Positions 13,101 to 20,380 of a stretch of DNA of 26,555 bases are shown here, one piece after another. Numbering within the stretch: the stretch's first letter is position 1; each line of letters opens with the position of its first letter. Source of the DNA: Trebouxia sp. TZW2008 (lineage: Eukaryota > Chlorophyta > Trebouxiophyceae > Trebouxiales > Trebouxiaceae); the NCBI GenBank assembly GCA_002118135.1, contig BDIU01000576.1, positions 1-26,555 of the forward strand. The letters are read 5' to 3'. A program made the position numbers and the translations under genes. The notes below the pieces were generated by a model. The model ran no database searches and was not told the DNA's origin. It saw only the letters and a program-made list of their open reading frames with translations.

Positions 13101-16100
13101 GACATGCCCAGCACTGGTGTGCTACTGGTTTATCTGCTGCCAAAGCCCAGACAACTCCTGCATAGGAATGTCCAGTGCTCCACATTGCATTGCTACATGC
13201 AAGTGCTGTAGAGCTTGCAGAAAAACATCATATTCGCCATGAATGCTGCAAAATGAGCATTGTCAATGTTCAGGTGGACCGCCTGCAAGGGACCATCTCA
13301 AAGTTGCAAGCTGAGAATGTCGAATACCGGGACAACAGCAAAACAGACCAGTTTGAAGACAAGATCCTGGAGCTGCAGCAGAAGCTGCATCAGACAGGTT
13401 TGCAAATTGCCCCTGATATTGCATGCCCTTGTATATTGATTGCGAGCACCTGAAAGACAGATGCACTGTGAGCAACAAACAACCAGCAGATGTGCATGGT
13501 CAGATTAGCATCTTGCATGTTACAAGCACATGTGACAAGTTGATCAGAATGATGCATCTTGGCATGTCCTTGTCCGTATTAGGAGCAGGGTGAGGTGTAC
13601 CTGATATTGACCCCGCATTCGTGCGGGCACAGGTGTCACATCAATCAATCAATCAATGTCTGGTATACAATCTAACAGCAGGTGTGCTGTTACAGAGGCT
13701 GCAAAGGTGACAGCAGAGCGTGCAGTGCATGAGCTGCAGCTGGACCTGCGCAGTCAGGTTGAGAAGTACAATCAACTGCAGGAGTCTCGCAGGTACAATA
13801 TTTGCTGCATTTTTGCGCTGCTGGAGCATGACACTCAACGCTGCTTGCCCTACCGCATACTGTCCTCAGTGGCGTGTCAGCATGTCAAGTGTATATTGCT
13901 TTTGAGCTTGTATGCAATTCAGATGTCGCAGACCTGAGCTCTGACAGCTTGAGAAAGTCTGAGCCCTGATGGAAGGGATCTGTCGAATCCCATGTCAGCC
14001 TACAGTCCTCTCAGGCTGGATGAACTTGATGTGAACACATTCCTCTTGTGTCTGATGAACTTGCTGTGAACACAGGCACCAGAAAGCGTCTTCAGAGGAT
14101 GGCATCAGCTCCATGATTGAGGGCTTTGACCAGCACCAGATTGGACTGGCACATCCTCGCAAGGCACAGCCGAAGACGTTTGCGAGGCAGCCAGGCCAGT
14201 TCATGACACCCACTGCTAGCTCCAGTAGCCTGGCAACACAGGATGAGCTAGCAGAAGCAGGCTCTCACACGCGTGTCCAAGTAAGGACCTATGAAGATTT
14301 AGATACGCACTCAGCACAGACCCTCAACAATGACAAAGCATTTGTTTGACATCATTGAGAAGGGAGGCAAAAGCAGTTGCTAGTATGTCCCTTGTGTTTG
14401 CATTGCTTATCTCATAGCATTGAGTTCAGGACTGGTTGCAATTTGATCGCATAGCACTTGGCGCTGCTCATGTATGTTAGTGGCAATAGCGTGACAGCAA
14501 TTTGCTTGTTGGTCCCTGCAGGATGTGGTTACAGATCTTGACACTCACCACATAGGTCTGCAGCAGCCGCATAGCGGCCCACAGGAAGAGGCTGACTCCC
14601 GCCTGCACAACCAGCCCGTCCCAGATGTCATCAGTCAGCAACCTTCCACCACTTATGTAAACTCTGACTTGCCAGCTTCCAGGCAACAGCCACCTGGGAA
14701 GCTGCTGTCCACTGGCACAGCCGTTGGCTCTGACTTCAGACAGTCAAATGCACAGACGCAGACTGCAGTGCGCATGTCTACAAGCCAGAACAGAACCCAG
14801 TCTGATCAGTCTGGAGGCAGCGGTGTCTTCCCTCAGCAGCAGAATGCTCAGTCTGTTAGCAGCAGTGGTCAGCAGTCACAGCCAAGAAATGTGCAGCAGT
14901 CAAATGGTGCCAACGCTGCAGGTGTACAGGAGGCAGCAGGTACATACCAGCAACAGCACCCTTCAGGCGGAGTGAGCCCGTCTCAGCAAAGCGCACTACC
15001 ACAGCGACAACCAACCATTGAGCAGCCTGCGATACACGCCAAAGCTGAGTCAACATCTTACACTCGCTTTCACGCAGATGGTACCCCTTACACTGCTCTG
15101 CCAGATTGTTCTTCGCTGCCACACTCACAACAGGCGCCCACGCGCTCTGATACAGCACCATCTGCAGATAGGCAAGCTAGTGCTGCGTCAGGTTCCGCAC
15201 CTGAGAGGGATGCATCAGCAGCCAGCACATCAGGAGCAAACCAGTATCAGACTGGTGGTGTACAGAGTACACATGCTCCAGCTAATGCTAGTCCAGTCTC
15301 AGCTTCTGGTGCAAGGGCTGATGCTGCTGAAACACCAGCATCAGCAAGCAGTTCAGCTGCTCGGGCTGCAACTGATGATGGGCAGTCAGCGTCAGCAAGC
15401 ACATCTAGGTCACCAAGGCAGGCAAAGAAGTCGCCTGAAGATAGAGGTGCTGGCTTCCCTGCTGGGCCTGTAGGTGGGAATCTTGTGCTGACTTGTGCAG
15501 TGCCCAAACAGTGCATAGTGTCGTCAAAGTGCTTGCTGCCTAGCGCTGTCAGTGCCAAGCTGACAAAGCAAGCAGGGTCATCACCCATTGTCAGAAAAGC
15601 GATGGTACAATCCAGAAAGACAGAAGGCTGCTTGATGCATATGTGCTGCAGTAGTCTTTCACATGCACAGAGCCCAGGGATCGGCATTTTTTGTGTAGAT
15701 GCTTGCTGTATTGCATATTGACGTACTCACCTTGTGAACACTACCTTGCAGATGCTGACAGATCTGATGCAGCCAGTGATTCTGAGGATGACCTGATGAC
15801 TGTCAAAGACGCAGTCACCCACATTGTGCGCTCCAATCGGCAGTCTAGGTCCAACAGCACTGACAGGCTAGACCAGCTTCCTGACCCTCAGCAGCTTGCT
15901 ACTAAAGCCTCACCAGATGAGCCATCAACAAGTGACTCAACACCACCAGCCAAAGTCAACTTTGCAGATGCTGGGCACATTTCTCTGGGTGGGACCAGCT
16001 CCTTACCCCCTGTCAGCACCCCCCAACCCCGCCCCAGCAGCAGCAGGGACACCCCTGACATGAACGGCGCTATCACTGACAGAAGTGAGAGCAGCGAGGG

Positions 16101-18594
16101 CTGGTCAGAGGAGCGCATACGGCAGCTGGAGGAAGATAAAGCAGCCATTGAGCGGCTGTGGGGCGAGCATGCTCATGAGAATGACATTGGCGTGCTCAAA
16201 TTCAAGCTGGTAGGTTCTTCTGCATCATTATACCCAAAAGACACATTTCTGCAGGTCCCATGCCTGGTGAGCAAAGTCAGCTATTGTGGCTTTTATCAAG
16301 GCAGACGTACAACGCATCTGCGTCTAAATCACAATATACTCTTGGGTCCATGTGGGGCTCGACCCAGCCAGTTGGCCACAGCAGAAGTCAAAGCAGACTG
16401 CAAGCCAGCCACGCGTGCACTGCTTGCATGAGATACATGCAAACAACAATCCATTATCTGATATCATCAATGACTCTGAGCAATGCCGGTGGCTGCACAT
16501 CCTGAAGCGGTATGCCTGCAATCTACCATGCGTCTTTGGACCTTGCATGCATTGCCACCAAGCCTGACATTTGCAAGGTTGGTTTGCCTTGCAGGCTGAG
16601 TTTGAGTCCCGCTGTGAGATGTATGAGGCTCAAGTCACCAAGATGCAGCGGTCTCTTGAGAGAGGCGATGATGAGAAGGCCAAGGTGGAGGAGCAGCTGG
16701 CCACAGCCATGGCCTACACTGCCTCAGGAGACAAGCAGGTCCGTACAACATCATAGATTAGTGCAGTCAAAGGTGCATAAACAGAACTGTGATGTGCTGT
16801 TGATTGCTGGAAAGACTGAACAGTCCGACCACGCCCTTCTTGAGTTGGAGTGAATGTGTTGTGAACGCCCCATTGGGGTGCGTCAATTGCGTCAACGGTG
16901 CAGAGTGTTCTGAAATGACTGTTTGGCTTCATCACAGCCTGCCTTGCAATTGCAATGCTTGTATCCTTTGACTCATGATGTGATGCTTTTGTGACATTCA
17001 ATCTTGCAAATCTGCCAATGCTGCCCAAAACTCCCCCATGTGCTGTTTGCAGCCATTTGGCATGCTGATCAAGATCATACAGAATCTGCAGAGATCACCT
17101 TTGCAAAGCACAGTCAATCACTGGACACATTGATTAGTAGCAACAAGCCAGGAGCAGTCTATCAGGTCAACTGCTTGTGCAATGCAGGGTTTGGCAGCCC
17201 TGCGGGAGCGCTTGTCAAATGTTGTCACTGGCAGAGGTAGCAAAACGTCACAGCTTGAGGATCGCTTGAAGGTACACAAATTGCTTCAATGCACCTTCAT
17301 GTGTAGGTGCCTGCCGTCAACTGTGTGTGTCAGTATGAAGAGCAGGGTGTCATCACCCTGGCTCATGCACTGCTCAACACTTCAAATCCAGAGAGCATGT
17401 GCGGCTGCAACGTGAGATTAAGTCTGAGCCGCAAGTGCTTTGGAAGTTTGTCAACTTGCCAAGGAAATGATCATCTTGACTCAGCATGGCTTACCTGAAT
17501 GTCGCACCCTTGTTGTGTCATTTTGCAACAACTGAATCAGCATGACACATCCTGCATGATGCAGGAAGCTGAGGAGCAGCTGCAGCAGAGCTTCAGGGAG
17601 CGAGCTAGGCTGGAAAAGCAGAAGGCACAACTGGAACATGAGTTGGCCAGCTGGAGCTCTAAGCTTGGTGTCAGCATTGACCTGCCCCGCACCGAGTCTG
17701 TTGAAGACTCCGAGCCATCTGACACTGACAAGGCTGACAAGGTACGCTTGCCTTTGCTACACAAGCAAGACTTTGGATCAGAACAGCTTGCCTATTCATG
17801 GCAAGCATGGATATTTTGCATTCAACGCATGACATGGTTACAAGTGGCTGTTCTGACAGATGCAGCGGCGCTTTGCACCTGAATGCACTGCTTGATGTGT
17901 AGCACAGCACCTGCACCAGGATCATGACCAAGGCACGTCGGGTTTTTGCCGATGACTGGGCCTTAATGTCCATGCATTGCCCTCTTTTCAAGGTGCAGTG
18001 TTCACATGCAGGGTGGGCGCGTGTTGAAGCACTGGCAAAGCAGCGGCAGCAACATTGCAGGGCTGGGTGAGGGTGACATGGAGGTGATGCGCCTCAGAGA
18101 AGAGAATGAAGCCCTCATGGAGAGCCTGGTGCGCACCAAGGTGGAGCTGGCAGAAACTGAAGGTATGCATACACAGCTCAATCTAGTACAAGAACCTCTA
18201 CAATTTGTGCAGAAGCTCTTGGTGTCATAATTAAGCAATCACCGTGTGAGCCTTGATACTGTGTGTTGCAACTGTAGCAGCTCTTGGCATTGCTTGTGCA
18301 GTTTTGATTGGCAACAGCACGTCATGCATGCTGCAACAGCTTGACGGCATTGGCATGTGTCTGGCAGGTGAGTATCTGAAGAACAAGCGGAGCCTGATCC
18401 GTGCAAATGAAAAGTTGGCAGGCCTTTCAGAAAAGGTTGAGAGCATGAAGCTGGCACTGGGCAAGTCTGGTGTACAGAATGCCTCTGACTCTCCCAGTGC
18501 TAGGTCAGACACATCAACTCAGCCATTTGGAACACCCAAATCTGCTCAGGCCAGCACACCCAAAGGCAGCCATGCTGCTGCAGCTAAGTTTTAG
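10156..18594 (+). CDS. Large coiled-coil protein, about 17 exons, function unknown
   Basis: Exons: 10156-10176 (MSQKPSK), 10300-10437, 11053-11193, about 11535-11787, 12050-12280, 12889-13055, 13274-13397, 13696-13792, 14076-14280, 14522-15473, 15752-16209, 16595-16738, 17188-17271, 17334-17411, 17565-17741, 18012-18162, 18368-18594. Phases match at every listed junction. The product is about 1,215 residues. The N-terminal third and C-terminal third are heptad-rich, charged coiled coil (for example QEAERLKHENEELRKL, LEAQLAEAQANNAQLK, RLREENEALMESLV). The middle, mostly exons 14522-15473 and 15752-16209, is a Gln/Ser/Ala-rich disordered region with an acidic patch SDSEDD. The last residues are AAAAKF. 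It resembles cytoskeletal or Golgi-tether coiled-coil proteins in composition only; I recognise no named family. Weaker points are the acceptor at 11534 (TTGAG rather than TGCAG), exon 17334-17411, and a 615-bp second intron that could hide an exon. Confidence 0.72.
12564..12587 (+). repeat. (CTG)8 microsatellite in an intron
   Basis: Eight uninterrupted CTG triplets lie within the 608-bp intron between exons 12050-12280 and 12889-13055 of the coiled-coil gene. The rest of that intron shows no supported exon. Confidence 0.9.
13595..13639 (+). other. Intronic inverted repeat with a TTCG loop
   Basis: A perfect 6-bp inner stem, CCCGCA (13612-13617) with TGCGGG (13622-13627), encloses TTCG. An outer stem pairs GTG..ACCTG (13595-13603) with CAGGT..CAC (13630-13639), separated by a small bulge and an asymmetric internal loop. 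It lies in the intron between exons 13274-13397 and 13696-13792, immediately followed by a TCAA repeat. It could be a structured RNA element or a short mobile-element relic. Confidence 0.55.
13641..13656 (+). repeat. (TCAA)4 microsatellite
   Basis: Four TCAA units directly follow the intronic hairpin, about 40 bp before the next exon acceptor. Confidence 0.85.
14019..14075 (+). repeat. 35-bp direct duplication ending at a 3' splice site
   Basis: GATGAACTTG(A/C)TGTGAACACA occurs at 14019 and again at 14054. The second copy ends in the acceptor AACACAG that starts exon 14076. The first copy has ACACAT in place of the acceptor. So the branch and acceptor region is duplicated, but only one copy is functional by the AG rule. 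Confidence 0.8.
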
Positions 18595-19124
18595 ACGTTG
18601 AAGCCCGTTGACACTTTCATGATGGTGGCAGTACCTCGTTGCACTGCTTGTTGTTTTGTGACCAGCAGTTGATTGACTTTGATTGCATTGCTAGATTACT
18701 GGGGTAGCTTGTGGTAGATTACATTTCATACGGGCTTGGACATCAGGCAATGGATTGTGCGACTTATGGTTCCTGTTTCATGTTTCCATGTGTTGCAGAT
18801 ACACCATTTGTGCTAGCAGGGTGAGCTTTTTGATCAGACTTGGATACTTAGATCCAGAGATGCACAATGCATGCACGCGACAGGCTCAAACAACATTGCC
18901 GACATTTAGTACAAAATTGACCTTAGGGGACTGCTACGCCTGTAAGATGGGTGCAAAACTGTTACTTCAGGACCAAGCAACAACAAATTCATCTGGTTAT
19001 TGCCAGTGCAGACACATCCAACAATTGCCATAGCGGTCAGCTATACATGCTGAGCCAAATTGCTTGAAGCAGGGGTGCAAGTCTGCCTGCACTGCCAGGC
19101 TGCGCAATGTATTTACAGCATTTG
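18595..19124. other. Convergent intergenic region (two 3' ends)
   Basis: This lies between the stop of the plus-strand coiled-coil gene and the stop of the minus-strand DUF1330-like gene, and should contain both 3' untranslated regions. No convincing exon is seen. On the minus strand the DUF1330-like stop is in CTGTAACA and a second TGTAA follows 12 bases later, compatible with an algal-type polyadenylation signal but not proof of it. Confidence 0.55.
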
Positions 19125-19913
19125 TTACAGCTTGGACTCCACTAGTTTGCTGAAAGGATGCAAGTCCAGAGGGTGTGTTGCTAGCAACATTGCATCCTGC
19201 AATGCCTTTGCTCTGATATCAAACGCTTTCATGTACTCAGGGTCCACAACTCCCCTGATCAGGGCATGCTTGTCTGGGTATGCACCAATCAGGAGGGAGT
19301 CCCACTGCTTTTGTTTGTCATTCTTCTTGTCAACGAGATCTGCATGGTAAGCTATTTTGGCTCCACAAGCGCTCAAAGCAGGGGCACATGCTTCCAAGTA
19401 CTCCTGATACTGTTGCCTTCCAGCTTTGGGAGCAAAGCTCAAGAGATTGATCATATGCACTGTTTGCCCTGGATTTGGGCGTGCTTCATACATAGCCAAC
19501 ACTCTATCATATCCAGGCAAAGTGTGCTGCTTTGGGGCATCCTGATCAGCTATATGAGGCGGTGGCGCTTGTCTGCTGAAATCTGCTGGGACCTCCTCAA
19601 CTTCAACAAAGAATATGTCAACAAACTGTCCTAGTAGCTCTACCCGGGGGCTTGCAGATGCGCCTGTGTCCTCTGGGTACTTGACGATGAGGGCAAGATT
19701 CCAGTTTGCAGAGCTTTTGGGCTCGAGGTAAGAAGGTGGTGCTATGAGTGCTTCCCCTTGCCCTGCCCATGCAAGTTTGGGCCGTTCAATTTCCGGTAAC
19801 CTTTGCCATATAGCCAGCAGGGATGAGATGCAGCTGCTCACACTGCTCCAAGGCGACGGTGAGCACCCTGAAGGCGGCCCCAGCCTCAGCAAATAAAGCG
19901 TTTGAGAGGGCAT
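19125..19913 (-). CDS. DUF1330-like (dimeric alpha-beta barrel) protein; N-terminus uncertain
   Basis: The frame is uninterrupted from ATG at 19911-19913 to TAA at 19125-19127 (262 residues). The C-terminal half carries a pattern typical of the DUF1330 family: HMINLLSFAP, then a helix with YQEYLEACAPALSACGAKI, WDSLLIGAYPD, a DPEYMKAFDIRAKAL segment and a short tail. DUF1330 proteins have a ferredoxin-like fold and mostly unknown function. The middle (SYLEPKSSANWNLALIVKYPED and ELLGQFVDIFFVEVEEVP) also looks like real protein. The first about 50 residues are doubtful: a different frame over 19800-20000 also reads as a plausible alanine-rich helix (ALFAEAGAAFRVLTVALEQC) but has no ATG and ends at a stop near 19786. 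An unrecognised small intron, an upstream exon or a frameshift could join that frame to this one. I see no clean splice pair with matching phase. Confidence 0.6.
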   Translation of the reverse strand: MPSQTLYLLRLGPPSGCSPSPWSSVSSCISSLLAIWQRLPEIERPKLAWAGQGEALIAPPSYLEPKSSANWNLALIVKYPEDTGASASPRVELLGQFVDIFFVEVEEVPADFSRQAPPPHIADQDAPKQHTLPGYDRVLAMYEARPNPGQTVHMINLLSFAPKAGRQQYQEYLEACAPALSACGAKIAYHADLVDKKNDKQKQWDSLLIGAYPDKHALIRGVVDPEYMKAFDIRAKALQDAMLLATHPLDLHPFSKLVESKL

Positions 19914-20380
19914 CAACGCACTGATTGCAAGCAAGCGCAGCTGAAACAAAGCTGAAGGCGGCTTGTGCGAAGTGACAAGCAGACGCAGCGCGTCTATGCA
20001 AGGACGCAGTGCCTCAGCACAATGAGCGCAAGTACGAGCGCTTCAGGTTTCCAACTGCGTGCTAGTATGACTCGGATGGCCTCTTCTCACATTGAAGCCA
20101 AATTTGGCTTCCAGTCCTCTGTCGTTGATATCAGGCCCTGATGCCTTTCACAATAGTACAGAGACAGTAGCGGTTGGAAGGTTCACAATCAGTATGTGCC
20201 TAGACTGCGCTTCAATACGATTTTGCAATAAGCTATGTTGAGCGTAAGTGTCATCACGCAGACAGCTTAACACAAGGCCTTAAGGCATGCAGGCTGCAGT
20301 GTGGGTGACCACAATACCAGTTGCAAAGTCAATGACAATTTTAGAAACTGATGTTGCATGTCATGCCTGTGACATGCATT
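19914..20380. promoter_or_regulatory. CpG-rich upstream region of the DUF1330-like gene; 3' flank of GPN3
   Basis: The part 19921-20040 has ten CpG by hand count, one of three CpG-dense blocks in the window, and lies at the 5' end of the minus-strand DUF1330-like gene. It is probably its promoter and 5' untranslated region. The remainder to 20380 should be the 3' flank of GPN3. No coding exon is supported in it. Confidence 0.5.

Noticed and set aside
14856..15687. Minus-strand open frames opposite the Gln/Ser-rich exon
   Set aside because: These are antisense shadows of low-complexity coding sequence; the plus-strand frame has phase-matched splice sites.
17400..17470. Alternative coiled-coil frame (HVRLQREIKSEPQ) as an exon of the coiled-coil gene
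   Set aside because: Its only AG acceptors give a phase that does not match the flanking phase-0 exons; exon 17334-17411 fits better, though weakly.
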